DNA of 64,000 nucleotides from Tricholoma matsutake (GCA_026075535.2 AP026540.1:3286001-3350000); one strand, 5' to 3'. Positions 22,936 to 34,833 are shown, counted from the first letter of the stretch. The notes: generated by a model not told the origin, from the letters alone. Numbers and translations are program-made.

Positions 22936-22945
22936 AGGTCAAGCT
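22936..22945 (+). other. Element D self-primer binding site
   Basis: AGGTCAAGCT starts 2 nt after the LTR and is the exact complement of AGCTTGACCT in the LTR (22646-22655). Confidence 0.6.
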
Positions 22946-23217
22946 GATCTATGAAGTCCACCTACCTAGGTGCAGACACAATGTCTTTCAGACAAAGCCC
23001 AGACAGACCTCCAACTGGAGCATCATCATCAGGAAGAACCCCATGGTATAGATACCAGGGTCGACTAGTACGATACTTGGAACCAGCACAGAAGTGGTTC
23101 TCAAGGAGAACCAGTGACGAAGAACCCTGATACCTCAACAAAGAGGATTTTAGACCCTTCGATAAAGAAGAAACCACAGAACGAGATCCATTCTCCCTAT
23201 CCAATGACAATGCCAAC

Positions 23218-24069
23218 ATGTCTACCAAACCCACCACATCTACCAAGGAGATTAGAATCCGAACCCCCTCTGACTTCACAGGGGACCAAACGAGAACTGC
23301 AAAGTTCTTACAAGAAGTAAAACTCTATTTGAGAGTGAACCATGGAATCTATGACACTGATGAAAAGAAAATCATCTTCGCATTGTCATTTATGAATGGA
23401 GGAACCACCGCACCCTGGGCACAGACATGGGCAGAGAAGGAAGACCTAGGAACATGGTCAACCTTCAAAGTGGCGCTCAAAACGGTGTTCACACTGATTG
23501 GCGAAGCTGGCAGAGCCAGGACAGACATGAAAACATTGAAGCAGGGACAGGACCTGGAGGACTACATAACACAGTTCCAAATCCTGCGAGAGAAGGCGGG
23601 AATCAATGACAACACTGCCCTCATCGAGCTCTTCATGGATGGGCTGAACCCAAGACTCCTCGAGAGAGTCTTTAACATGGAAACAATCCCCACCACGTTA
23701 GAAGGGATGATCAATGCCGCCTCCAAGTATGACGGACAATGGAGAAGAGCAAGGGCCATATCTGGGAAGGCACAAGAGGCCTTAGCAAGGAAGCTGCCCA
23801 ACTCCAAATCAAAGGAAGGTCCACTCAAGATTAACCGACTCTCCAATCAAGAGAGGATTGAGCATATGAAGAAGGGATTATGCTTTGTGTGCCACCAACC
23901 AGGACACAGAGCAACCAAACATAAGAAAGGGGAGACAAGGACCGAGGACCGGCCTTTCCCAAAGAACAAAGGCAGAGAAGCCTACTCGAAGATCCGAGCG
24001 ATCATGAAAGAACTGGACAAAGAAGGAAAGGAGAAAGCTCTCGCCTTAATAGGGGATGAGGGTTTTTAA
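23218..24069 (+). CDS. Element D gag
   Basis: An uninterrupted 283-codon frame from ATG 23218 (MSTKPTTSTKEIRIRTP). The capsid-like domain has DEKKIIFALSFMNGGTTAPW (residues ~44-63), WSTFKVALKTVF and GINDNTALIELFMDGLNP. The C-terminal knuckle reads CFVCHQPGHRATKH, so the last Cys of CCHC is replaced by His. It follows the LTR leader by about 285 nt. Expected role: particle assembly and RNA packaging. It is the only full-length frame in this element. Confidence 0.85.
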   Translation: MSTKPTTSTKEIRIRTPSDFTGDQTRTAKFLQEVKLYLRVNHGIYDTDEKKIIFALSFMNGGTTAPWAQTWAEKEDLGTWSTFKVALKTVFTLIGEAGRARTDMKTLKQGQDLEDYITQFQILREKAGINDNTALIELFMDGLNPRLLERVFNMETIPTTLEGMINAASKYDGQWRRARAISGKAQEALARKLPNSKSKEGPLKINRLSNQERIEHMKKGLCFVCHQPGHRATKHKKGETRTEDRPFPKNKGREAYSKIRAIMKELDKEGKEKALALIGDEGF

Positions 24070-24086
24070 AGAGGTGGCCTGCCTCG

Positions 24087-26530
24087 ATGCCAGGTACCAC
24101 CAAACTCTCTGTCTGCTCTGTATTACTAGCCACTTTGAAGAATCAATCTATGCGTTTAGATATCAAAGTGCTAGGAGCAGGCAGAGGGAAAGCCATCGAA
24201 ACTGAAGCCCTACTCAACTCAGGAGCAGGAGGAATACTCATGAGCCACAAATTCGCAAAAAGCAGCAGATTCGAACTACACCCCCTGGAAAGGACAATCA
24301 GGGTCAAGAATGTAGATGGAACCCCAAACAAGAAAGGGGAAATCTCCCACTACACCAAAGGATTCTTAACGATCAATGGAAGATTGTTCCCGACAACCTT
24401 CCTCATTGCAGGATTAGGGAAAGAATCAGTTATCCTGGGTCTGCCATGGCTCAGAAGAATCAACCCAGTGATCAACTGGAGAATTGGAACCTTCCAATTC
24501 TGAACAACCAACTGAACCCACCCAGAATTCTCATTTGGGAAAGGGAAAACTCTCATCGGAAGGGTGCGAACAGAGAAATCCAACAACAAACCTCTGGCTT
24601 GGCGCCGGAGAACAGTCAAAGAAGAAGGGAAGCCCTTCAAAGAAATGACAAGAGAGGAGAAACGGGCATTGGTCGCCCAAGCAAAAGAAAAGATGGGCCT
24701 CAAGACAGAGGTGAAAGAAGAAGAGTGACTTATGTGGCACTGCATAGCCACTAAAGAACTAGAAAAGCTCGCCCTTGAAAAGAAATGGAGGAATGAGGAA
24801 TGGCTAACAAAATGCCAGAAAATTGCCAATAAAGCAAGGCAGATGGGAGAAGCCCTTTGGACTAAGCTGGGAAAGAACACAGTACCCACCAAAACAAGAA
24901 AGGCAACCATTGAAGAAGTAGAAGACAAAGAGATTGCAGTCACAACTCTTCAAGATGTGGAGCCCATTGGGCCAATAGATGAAGAAGACACTGGGAAGGA
25001 AAACCCAGCACAGGCAAACCACAAACAGGCAACGGAACTGGCAATGGAACTGGCAACAGAACAGGCAACGGAACAACTGGAAGGGACACCCAAACAAGGG
25101 ATCGCAGACAATGAACTACTAGTCGCCTACATCCGAGGAGAACCCGTCATCGGAATATTCGAACCGGCTAAAACACCATTGACAGAGGAGTACAACGAAC
25201 CAAGATACGGGTACTCCCAATCAACGAAGACAATCTCTCAGATCGTAAAGGCAAAGGGATCACCATGATATGCTTACAGACAAAATATCTGGATCAGGGC
25301 AAAAACATCGGTCTCACAACACCTGACACACAAGAAGGAAGGAGACCCTGAACAAAAGACCCTCGATGAACTACTCCCCGAACAGTACAGGGAATACCGA
25401 TGGATATTTGAAAAGGAACCATCAGAAAGATTCCCAGAATCAAGACCCTGGGATCATGCGATTGAGCTGAAAACGGACTTCATGGCGAAGGATTGCAGGG
25501 TTTACCCATTGTCACTGGCAGAACAAAAGAAACTCAATGAGTTTCTTGACAAAAGCCTACAGAAAGGATACATCCGACCATTGAAATCACCCATGGCATC
25601 GCCATTCTTCTTTGTTGTGAAGAAGGACTCGGACGCACTATGGCCCTGCCAAGATTACAGGTACTTGAACAATGGAATGATCAAGAACACCTACCCATTG
25701 CCGCTGGTAGGGGACCTGTTGGACAAACTGAGAGGGGCAAAATGGTTTACGAAATTGGACATCCGATGGGGATATCACAACGTCAGAATCAAGGATGGAG
25801 ATCAATGGAAGGCAGCCTTCAAGACAAATCAGGGGCTGTTTGAACCAACAGGATGAACAAGATATTCTGCAATATGATCGGAGAGGGATGGCTTGTGATT
25901 TACATGGATGACATCCTGATTTTCTCCAAGGATCAGAACAAACACCAGGAAAGGACAAAGAGAGTACTGCAAAGACTGGCAGAAAACGACCTATACCTGA
26001 AGCCAGAGAAGTGCAAGTTTGATGTCCATGAGGTGGAATTTTTGGGTCTGATCATCCGACCCAATGAAATTGCTATGGACAACACAAAGCTGGCAGGTAT
26101 ACAGGATTGGCCAACTCTGACAAATGTAAAGGCAGTCAGATCTTTCCTGGGATTTGGGAATTTTTACAGGAAATTCATTGGACATTTCACGGAGACAAGC
26201 AGACCGCTTAATGAACTGACAAAGAAGGACAAGACGTTCAACTGGACAATGGAATGTGAACAGGCTTTTCAAATGCTGAAAAGGAAATTTGCAGAAGCCC
26301 CGGTACTGCTGATGCCAGACCTGACAAAGCCATTCATGATCAAATCAGATGCCTCAAAACATGCGACAGGAGGAGTGCTGAGACAAAGGGACATGAATGG
26401 GGACTGGCACCCATGCGGATACATATCGCATGCGCTAACACCAACAGAACAGAACTATGAGATTTATGACAGGGAGCTACTAGCAATAATATGATCGCTA
26501 GAAACCTGGAGACACTACCTAATGGGTTCA
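24087..26530 (+). pseudogene. Element D protease, RT and partial RNase H
   Basis: 24087-24503 is protease-like, with the active-site DSGA changed to NSGA (ALLNSGAGGILM). 24732-25268 is a charged linker with an ELAMELATEQATEQ repeat. 25482-25856 is the RT N-terminal part ([27 protein letters not shown]). About 40-50 bp encoding the FGLTNSPATFQ-type motif are missing at 25848. 25853-26494 resumes with the YMDD catalytic box (MDDILIFS) and RNase H ([14 protein letters not shown]), then stops at 26492. Several frame changes make the product non-functional. Confidence 0.88.
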
Positions 26531-26640
26531 GAACACCCACCCATCAGACTGAAGAAATCACAGAATGCTCCCCCCCCCATCACAGACCAAACCAATTACG
26601 AAACACACCACCTGGATGAACAGTCATTGACCAACGACCA

Positions 26641-27078
26641 TTGATGAACATACTCCCAGGCCAACCCTCGTGGGTATGCCCACATGGGATTCCCTTCTGG
26701 ATAACAAGGGACAACTGGATAAGAAGGATGTCCTTGACCTGTCCCAAATGCTGCCTCTTTGCCTGGAGGAGCACAAAGGCAGACTACACCTGGGTGAGGA
26801 CCCAATATGAAGAGTGGTGTTTTGAGGAAGAGCGAGACAGGGAAGACTACATCTCAGAGGACTTCTGCATTGACCAGACAGGGCTTTGCCCTGGCATGAG
26901 GCCACTGGCGGGTGTGAGCAGACCCCTATGGATCGACCTCCAGTGGAATGCCCACTACAATGAAGAGAGTGGATATAGCCTGGCGAAGAGGCTCCTGCTC
27001 GGAGAACATGGAGAGTTGGGAACACTGCTGCGCTCCAACCGATTCCCTCAAACCCCACGACCCCACCCCACCTCCTGA
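26641..27078 (+). pseudogene. Element D unidentified C-terminal reading frame
   Basis: A 145-codon frame with no motif I recognise. It includes RDREDYISEDFCIDQTG and YSLAKRLLLGEHGELGTLL stretches and two Cys pairs. It lies where the end of pol would be, just after the integrase deletion and 60 bp before the 3' LTR, so it is probably the tail of pol or an extra domain of this family. Confidence 0.45.
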
Positions 27079-27138
27079 CTAGAGAGGAGAAAGAGATTTT
27101 GATCAAAGTCAGTGACTTCAAAGATAGAGAGAGAGTGA

Positions 27139-27851
27139 TGTTACGATTTGTTATCTGGACCCACAAGACCAGGCACTTCATTTTTCCTCTCTTACACGAC
27201 ACGACTCACTTCTGATGGAGACACCCCCCCTGACCTGACTCCTGTCAATCGACATGCTGCACTGCAGTATTCCGTGACATTGGACTCCGTGACATTGGAC
27301 TCCTTGACATTGGACCCCTGATATCGGATCCGTGACATCGGATGCCTCATGCTTGGCATGAGGGTTATTTGCTATTGTTCTTCGACATGCTGCGCCGCAG
27401 CACTCCATGACATCGGACGCCTCATGCTAGGCATGAGGCTTACTGTTCTATTGTTCCTTCTATATTTACTTGACAAGGATCTCGTATTCCGATTGGATGA
27501 TAGACATTCTCTGAACCGTATATAAGCTACAGTAATACTGCCTGTATTCCTTAGCTTAACCTAATTCAAATAACAGTCTTAGACTCAACCAGAACACTCG
27601 ACAGCTTAGGAAGCCCCTAGCCATGATAACTCGAACTCAACAGTTGGAAAGCCTCCAACTGTGATACATGAATCAATGGTCTACTCAGAAAGCCTCTGAG
27701 TACAGATAGCCGTATCGACTTAGGAAGCACCAAGTCCTGAACAGAACCTGATACAGTAAGAAAGCCTCTTACTGCAAGAACCGATACAGTTGGAAAGCCT
27801 CCAACTGCAACATATGAAGACTAGGCTAAGTTGAGACCTATAGTCTTAACA
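27139..27851 (+). repeat. Element D 3' LTR
   Basis: 713 bp. It has extra GTGACATTGGACTCC-type units at about 27280-27330 relative to the 5' LTR, and hairpins at 27603-27621, 27641-27661, 27682-27702, 27717-27736, 27754-27774 and 27787-27807. Confidence 0.94.
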
Positions 27852-27956
27852 ATTCCCATCAGCTGGGTTATGGGACCGGTCACCAGGGGGTTCTGAATCC
27901 GAACCACCTTTAGTCCTGGCTCAGGCGGTCTTCTTCTTTACTTTTGTAGAGGACAT

Positions 27957-29195
27957 GTCAGTCTGGCTGGGGAAGTTGGGGTCTGTCATGGGTAGTGTCA
28001 AACTCAGATCATGAACCTAAATGAACTGTCACCGGTGGCATCAGGGTTGATTTGAAATTACAGCACAATATGACGTTTGCGAAGGCAAAGTCGAGTGGAT
28101 ATTCTTTTGGTAAAATAATGGATTTGAGTGTTCAAAAAAGTGTAGTAAAGTGGAGGGGGTAGACTTATATCACATGCCGCAAGAACATGATTAATGTATA
28201 TTTTTGCTGTATGAAAAAAAGTCTGTTGTTGTAATTAAAACTGGCCCTTATAAAGGGACCGGTGGCTTGCACAAACACTAAGTAAATATATGTGAAGACT
28301 GGGCATCACCCTGGATCACTGCAGTGGATCAGGTGCTAGCAGCCATGTCTCACCTCCTATCTCTGATGATGAAGTGGGGAACTACGACAACAAGGGCTGA
28401 CAACAACAGCACCCCCCACCACCACTGTGAGCAGCTGCTTGCAGGGTGGATGCAGGGTGCTGAGGAGATGACACGATGGGGAGCTGCTGCAACTCGACGA
28501 GGAAGGGTGGCTACCACAATGCAACAAGGGGGTTACCATGACACAACGAGGGGATTACCATGAGCCACGATGCAACAATGGAGCCACCAAGATGCAATGA
28601 GGGAGGCCATGGCACAACATGATGGGGGGAGCCACCGCAACATGACAGGGAGCTACCATGACAAGCCCACCCCCTTTTTGTGTGTAGCAGTTTAGTTTTC
28701 TTCTTCTTTCATGGTTATTTTTGTCAGTACATAGTATAAAGGAATATATTTATTGCACTTCACTCCGAAAGACTCTAATGATGTATCTATTTTAGTGACA
28801 AGCTCATGAAATAATTTCATCCAAGTTGTTTGAGGGGGATTTTGAATGTGCTGAGTACTGCTGGAGACCAGGTAAAATGCATTATTGCTTCATTTTTGTT
28901 GGATTTCACTTTGGGTTGACTTTGGGGGGGAGTTCACAGTAAACCTTTTTTACATCATTTTTATCACATTTTTCAGTCCATTCTGTCAATTTCTCTGCCA
29001 AATTCATAAAAATGATTGGAAAATGAGATTGAAAATGAACTGAAAATGGCCTAAAAATGTTTAACATGAACAACCCTAATGTATTATTTACACAGTCTAG
29101 TAGACAAGAGACGGTTTATGATATGAGACCTCTCTCTTAGTTCCCCCCTGCATGAATCCCAACATGTCACAGCACTTGGGCAGTTAGCTGGTTGG
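27957..29195. other. Non-coding stretch with degenerate CCATGACACAACGAGG-like repeats
   Basis: 28480-28665 contains loosely repeated words built on GGAGCCACCATG and ACAACGAGGGG. The 79-codon frame over it is a by-product of the repeat. The rest is A/T-rich single-copy sequence ending in GTTGG, the left target copy of element C. No gene or RNA is recognised. Confidence 0.5.
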
Positions 29196-29901
29196 TGTTA
29201 AGAACTGATCCTAGAGGCCACTTTGGAATCTGTCTGGACACTGCGGGAGATGATAGCGGGAGATTGTCGGGTCGATGCGGATTCTGTGGGAGGGGGAATG
29301 GAAAGGACTTGGCTTCAGCTTGTAAGAAGCTGCGCCCTTCACATTGTCTGGTGTCCTAATTTCAAGTCGAGGGTTTAGAGGTAGGAGCAGGAAAGTGCAG
29401 GTAAACACGGGGAGGAGTATGGAGGGACTTAGGTTGAGTTCAGATGAGACTAGAACTTCAGAGGGAGACTAGAGGTTGAGTTGAATGTAGTTCAGACTCT
29501 TAGAGGACAGGGGTTGGAGTAGAAGGAGGTTTTAGATTGGCAGGGTAAAGTCGAGTCTATGTCAATATATGAACTGGGGAATACAAGGTGAAACTAACTA
29601 AGCTTAAATACTGTAGTCTGGAATAATGCGGAACAGGAACAAAGACTGTGGCAGTGTCTCGACTGCGTAGATAAATTATCTATGGGAGCTTCACAGGAAT
29701 CCGTAGTCGAATTTGCAATAGAGATGGCAGCCTTGGAAAGGCAGCCATGGATGCTGTACAAGGCAGCCTGATGCACAGCAGCATGGGCAGTGCAAGGTGG
29801 CCGGGAATGAAATCGGGAGGCATAGACAAAAGTCATGTTCGACGTGTGGGAAAGAGTCGGATGGATGCAGGTTCTGATCAGGCAAGGAACGGTTCTTGAC
29901 A
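29196..29901 (-). repeat. Element C 3' LTR
   Basis: 706 bp; on the plus strand TGTTAAGAAC...GTTCTTGACA. It lies just upstream of the opposite-strand gene start at 30039, so it could also supply that gene's promoter. Confidence 0.96.
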
Positions 29902-30038
29902 GTATTTCCCCCTTAGTGCCAAGCCTACGACGCACATGAGGGTTTGAGTCCAAATGAGGAAGTTGGTTGAATTTTCCGAATGCGGTAATTGGTTGAAAAA
30001 ATTTTCATGTTCTTTCCTTCCCCCATTAACTATCAATT

Positions 30039-31033
30039 ATGTCCCCTCCAGCAATATCTGCGCAGATCAAATTGGCCGCGATGAGGGCTCAACATGAACA
30101 GAGGGAGCAGGCAATGAAGGAGCAGATGGAACGGGAGATGAAGGAGCTGGAGGAAGCAGCAAGGGAGGAGGAACGCCGGGCGCAGGAGGCGCGTCAGGCA
30201 GCAGAGGAGGCTGCAAAGGCTGAGGAGGCGCATCAGGCAGAGGCGTGGAAAAAGGAGGCATCGGCCGCAAAACGAGCAGAGAAGAAGTGGGCGGCTGTGG
30301 CCGCAGGTTTGGAGGATGAGGCTGAGGGGAGCAAGTCCCCCAAGAAAAAGAAAGTCGCCAAGTCAAAGGCACGAGTGGGGTCGGAGGAGTCGGAGGGTCC
30401 AGTGCGGGTGCAGGCCGCATTGCCTTGCAAAAGGTACATCCTTGTTTCCCTTCCCAGTCTCTTTTTACTGACAAGTGGCCTAGGTGCAAATATCAAAAGA
30501 TTGCTTGTTTCAAGATGGGTGTGAAGGGACATGTGTGCGACAACTGCACACACGTCAAACATAAGTGCGAGAAGGTAGTGTGGGAGGGGCAGGAAGCCCC
30601 TACAGCAAAACCGGCAGGAATGACGGGGGCAACCGGGGAAAACCCAGAAATAATGCAACAAATGATGAAGTTGATAAGGAAGGGGTTCGCTGAGGTGGCT
30701 ACTGTGGTGCAGGAATCAATGGGGGAGATTTGGGACACTATGGACCCAGAGTGGGTGGAGGAAGAAAGTGCCAGGGAGGAGAGCGACAAGGGTGACAAAG
30801 AGGTGGAGTGGGCAGTGCGAGAGTCCCGGCGGGAAAGACGCGGGATCCAAAAATCCAGAGATGAGTGGGAGGCCTTCCAGAGATATCTGGAGAAAAGGCA
30901 AGCTGATGATGAGGAGGAGAGTGAGGATGAAGAAGAGGGTGAGGAGGGTGCAGAGAAGGATGAGGGCAGAGATGTGGGTGAAGTTGGGGGAGAGGGAGAT
31001 GAAGATGGAGAGGGAGAAGCAGTGGTAGTGTAG
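30039..31033 (+). CDS. Opposite-strand coiled-coil / zinc-cluster / acidic-tail protein inside element C
   Basis: Two frames read as one spliced gene. Exon 1 from ATG 30039 encodes a Glu/Ala/Arg coiled coil (EREMKELEEAAREEERRAQE, about residues 25-80) and a basic PKKKKVAKSKA patch resembling a nuclear localisation signal. A 50-nt intron, 30408-30457 (GTGCAG...CCCAG), keeps frame; an alternative donor at 30434 does not without an indel. Exon 2 shows Cys spacing C-x6-C-x9-C-x2-C-x6-C (PRCKYQKIAC...CDNCTHVKHKC), as in fungal Zn2Cys6 clusters less the first Cys. It ends in an Asp/Glu-rich tail and stop at 31031, with AATAAA near 31065. It faces pol tail-to-tail. The function is unknown; the residues suggest a nuclear DNA- or chromatin-associated protein, possibly a captured host gene. 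Confidence 0.65.
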
Positions 31034-31039
31034 GGACCC

Positions 31040-34000
31040 GGTCAGGTCCAAAAAATCTTTTTTCAATAAAATTTGTTCTGAGTTTGGACTGAGTGAATAA
31101 GTAACGTGAATAGTCTTTAAGCGGGTAACAGTCCGGGTTTCTGCGGGTAGTGGGTGTGAAATCCGCAAGGAGTTCTTGGGCATGGTCAAGTTCCATAACA
31201 GGTAGCCAGGAAGTCTCTTCGTCGGTTCCCTGGTAACCTTCCCATCGGACGAGGTAGAGAATCTTGCAGCAACGTCGGTTGTCGACTTTGGAGTCAAGGA
31301 CTTCGGCGATCTCATATTCGAGCTCATCATCGATGGTGATTGGAGGAGGTGGAGGTTGTACTCGATTTGGAATTGTGTTCAGGGAGTGTTTCTCTAGTTG
31401 AGAGACATGGAAAACAGGGTGAATGGCCCGCATGTGATCTGGGAGCCACAGGGTGACTGAGTGAGTGCCTGGGCGGGCAATGATTTCAAACCGGGCCATG
31501 GTGCTTTTCAGAAAGTTTCTTGGAAGGACATGTGGTGCGGATATTTTCCGCAGTGACATAGGCAGAATCACCAATGTTGAAGTCGGGTGTGGGTGCCCGA
31601 TGTTTGTCCGCAGGACCTTGATAACACTCTTGAGCGGCTGCAAGTTGTTTCCGAAGCTCCTGATGAAGGTTGTCTAAGTTGACGACAAACTCGTGGGTGC
31701 GCTGTGAAGCTAAGTTGCATTCTGGAAAGACGGAAATGTTCGGGTTATAGCCTTTGTTGGCAAAGAAAGGGGATACGCCTGTAGAGGCAGAAGGAGCATT
31801 GTTGTAGGCAAATTTGCCCAAGGGTAAGAGGTGAGACCAGTTGTCCTGCTGATAGTTGCAGAAGATCTGGAGGTACTGTTCCAAGGTCTGATTAAGTCAT
31901 TCTGTCTGACCATCACCTTGCAGGTGATAACCGGAAGTGAAGTGGATCCGCATGTCGAGTGCTTTTCCAAGGGAGCAGAAGAAATGGGAGACAAACTTGG
32001 ATCCCCAGTTGCAAGTGACATGCGATGGAACACCATGCTTGGAGAAGACGTGGAGGACGAACAGGTTGGCTAGTTCTTGGGCTGTGATTTCATTGACAGT
32101 TGGGATGAAGATGCCTTGCTTGGTGAGGTGGTCAATGATGACCAGGATAGCGGTGTAACCATTGGAGTTGGGTAGTTGTTCAATGAAGTCCATGGAGATG
32201 GAGTTCCAAGGTCATTCCAGAACCGGAAGTTGCTTTAGGAACCCATAGGGCTTGTGTCAGGGTGATTTGGATCGTTTGCAAGTGGTACAGGATTTGCAGA
32301 ATTCCTGCACAAAGGTGTGGAGGTTTGGCCAGACATATTCCTGGTGGACAAGCTGCTGGGTTTTGTTTTGTCTGAAGTGGCCAGAGAGGATGTGATCGTG
32401 TTTGTACTGAAGGACCTTGAGGCGAAGATCTGCGATGTCCAGAACATAAATCTGGTTGAAGTGGCGGAGAAGACCTGCCTCGTCTATGGTCCAGTTGGGG
32501 TCGACAGGTGTCAGAAGATGTGCAGATGATAAAGGGTCAAGGGGTAGGGAGGTGCGGATGTTGTCGTGAAGTTTCTCAATATCCATGATTACTGCCTGTC
32601 GAAGGATGGGTGTGGCAAAATAGGTGGTGCGGAGGGAAGAGGTGAGCTGTTCCTGTGTGAATACAGGTCAGAAGTTGGTTGGGTTTACGGAGGTGAAGTC
32701 GCTATTTCCCCCTTTGTGGTAGACGTCCCAACATCTAGTGAGTGTGTCTGGCTTGGCCCCTAGTTTCCCAGGGCAGAAGCGGATGACGAGATTGAACTGG
32801 GAAAGGTACTCAGACCAATGGGCCTGGCGGCGGGTGAGCAACTTGGTAGTGCTGAACTACTCCAGGTTTTTGTGGTTGGTGACCACATCAACCGGGTTTG
32901 CAGAACCCTCGAAATACTGCCGCCAGTGTTTGAAAGCTTTGAAAATGGCCAAGAGTTCCTTATCATGGGTGTCATAATTTAGTTCAGTGGGATTGAAGGA
33001 GCGGGAATGAAAAGCGACCAGATGGATTTCTCCATCTGCAGTGTAAACCAAAAGGATAGCCGCTAGGGCGTAGTCAGAAGCGTCGGTTTCGAGTACCATC
33101 TGTGAGTCAGGTACCCATTCTGTTAAGATGGAGGCATGGGTGAATTCTTGTTTGAGCTTTTCAAAAGTGTCGCGGCACTTCTTGTTGAAGTCCCATGGTG
33201 CAGATTTCCGCATCAAGCGGGTGAGTGGGATGACAATGTCTGAATAGCTGTTAATGAAGCAGTGGTAAAAGTTGCAAAAGCCTAAGAAGGATTGAATGTC
33301 CTTAACTTTCCTAGGCTCGGGCCAGTCAAGCACGGTTTTGACTTTATCCTCGGACATCCGCAGTCCATCCAGTGAAAGGATGAAACCCAAATATTCAATG
33401 GTGTCTTTGTGGAACTCACATTTCTGTGGAGAGGCATAAAGTCCATTTTTCCGGAGACAGCGGAGGACTTCTTTGATGTGAGCCCCATGCTGGGACTTGT
33501 TGTTGGAATAGATTAGGATGTCGTCAAGGTATATGATGACACAAACATCCAGCATGTCGCTGAAGATGTTGTTCATAAACCACTGGAAAGCTGTGGGTGC
33601 ATTAGTGAGCCCAAAGGGGACCACCAACCACTCGAAGGATCCGTAGCGGGTGCAGAAAGTAGTTTTCCATTTGTCACCATCCACAATGCAGACTAGGTGA
33701 TAAGCATGCCGCAAGTCTATCTTGGTGAACAAGCGGGCTTTTCGGGGAGAGTCAAGGAGGTCGGAAATGAGAGGAAGGGGATAGCAGTCTTTCTTCATAA
33801 GACGATTGAGTCCTCGGTAGTCGACACAAAGTCAGAGGCTACCGTCCTTCTTCTTGACAAAAAGTATAGGAGCTTCATGCGGAGACTTAGAAGGATGGAT
33901 GAAGCCTGAGCAGACATTTTCATCAATGAAGACTCGTAGGGCTTCTAATTCGGAGGGAGAGAGGGAGTACATGTGACCTGGAGGAGGGGGAGCATTATCC

Positions 34001-34833
34001 TCCATCTCTATCTTGAGGTCGTAAGGACGATGTGGAGGAAGGGTGTCTGCCTTATTCTTATTAAAGACATCAGCGAATTCATGATACTCAGCGGGAATGT
34101 CAGATAAATCCAGCGGGGTTGAGGATTGGGTCGAGCAGGCGGATAACCCTTCTGGAGTGAAGGTCATCTGGAAGGCTACTGCCCCAGGGAGTTTGCTAGC
34201 ATGCGCATAAGCAGCAGCATTGATGAAGGAGATGTCGGGAGGTGTAAACTTAGGAGGAATGGGGGGTTCGGAAAGTGCGGAAGAGTCGAGGATTTCTACT
34301 GGAAGATTCAGGGACAAAGGTGACATCAGGGGTGCTGGACCTCTATGATCTGCAGAGCGGAAAGCGAGTTGGCTTGAAGACCAGTCAATCAATGGATTGT
34401 ATTGCTTCAGCCAGTTATGACCGAGTATGGCGGAACAGGAAGAGTCAAGCAAGGTTACATAAAATGACAAATTGAATACTTCACCGGCAGGGAAGGTGAC
34501 TGGAAGTTTGACGATCTGAGTTATGGTGGAGTTGCAAGTTCCATCAAAGAGTTGTAAACTGATCGGGTTAATGGATTCCGTGCTGAGTTGGTTATTCAAC
34601 ACAAAAGAGGAGTCAAGGAAGCAGTGGGAGGAGCCAGAGTCGATAAGGGTTCGGAAAGGGGCGGAAGATTTGGGGAAGGTTAAAAGAATGGTTAAGGAGT
34701 CAGGGTCAGAAAGAGCGGACACATTGAGACGAACGTAGGCAGCCAAGTGGGTAAGGTCAACGCAACCCCCAGCCCCAATGGCTGTATCCTGAGGGTTGCG
34801 AACTATTTTTCTGAGTTCGCAGAATTGGGAATC
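31040..34833 (-). pseudogene. Element C pol (PR-RT-RH-IN-chromodomain)
   Basis: 34746-33832: protease with TLIDSGSSHCFLDSSF, then the RT start FVKKKDGSL and a stop. 33798-32857: RT with FTKIDLRHAYHLV, FGLTNAPTAFQ and catalytic YLDD, followed by RNase H with ETDASDYALAAIL. 32586-32257: integrase finger (HDHILSGHFRQNKT). 32193-31897: integrase core, where the expected SDRG reads CNWG; it ends GQTE-TGA. 31884-31486: integrase C-terminal part. After a frame break comes a chromodomain (about 31340-31150: ILYLVRWEGYQGTDEETSW). Pol lies in a different frame from gag. The open frame then runs on antisense into the plus-strand gene. Confidence 0.93.

Larger units (their letters stand above)
22275..27851 (+). 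mobile_element. Ty3/gypsy element 'D', integrase deleted
   Basis: 5.6 kb, plus strand, exact TSD ATTCC (22270-22274 and 27852-27856). LTRs are 659 bp (22275-22933) and 713 bp (27139-27851), TGTTACGA...CTTAACA, and the length difference comes from local duplications and deletions. Gag, protease, RT and part of RNase H are present. Integrase is missing, with RNase H joined at about 26530-26640 to an unidentified reading frame. It is nested inside another family's gag, so it is younger than that copy. Confidence 0.95.
20499..27956 (-). pseudogene. Gag gene of a second LTR family, split by element D
   Basis: Starts at ATG 27956 (MSSTKVKKKTA, then TGA), runs to 27857, is interrupted by element D (22275-27851 plus TSD), and resumes at 22274 down to 20499. 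The middle encodes an acidic Ser/Asp stretch (SDSDSDDSDGDEETPP, about 21400-21340) in a frame that breaks more than once. The C-terminal 212 codons (21137-20499) form a capsid-like retrotransposon gag domain with GGSLDTEVFKRWLNALLQW, ALTWFEDNVDRVYHHWAQW and VVEGVMSYYHKLERYATR. No zinc knuckle, pol or LTR of this family is seen nearby. It could be a lone gag gene or an element remnant. Confidence 0.75.

Noticed and set aside
28324..28563. 79-codon ORF
   Set aside because: Covers degenerate CCATGACACAACGAGG repeats; no motif.
30738..31643. 301-codon minus-strand ORF as an intact gene
   Set aside because: Only the middle is real (integrase C-terminus and chromodomain); the start is a wrong-frame reading of integrase and the end is antisense to the plus-strand gene.
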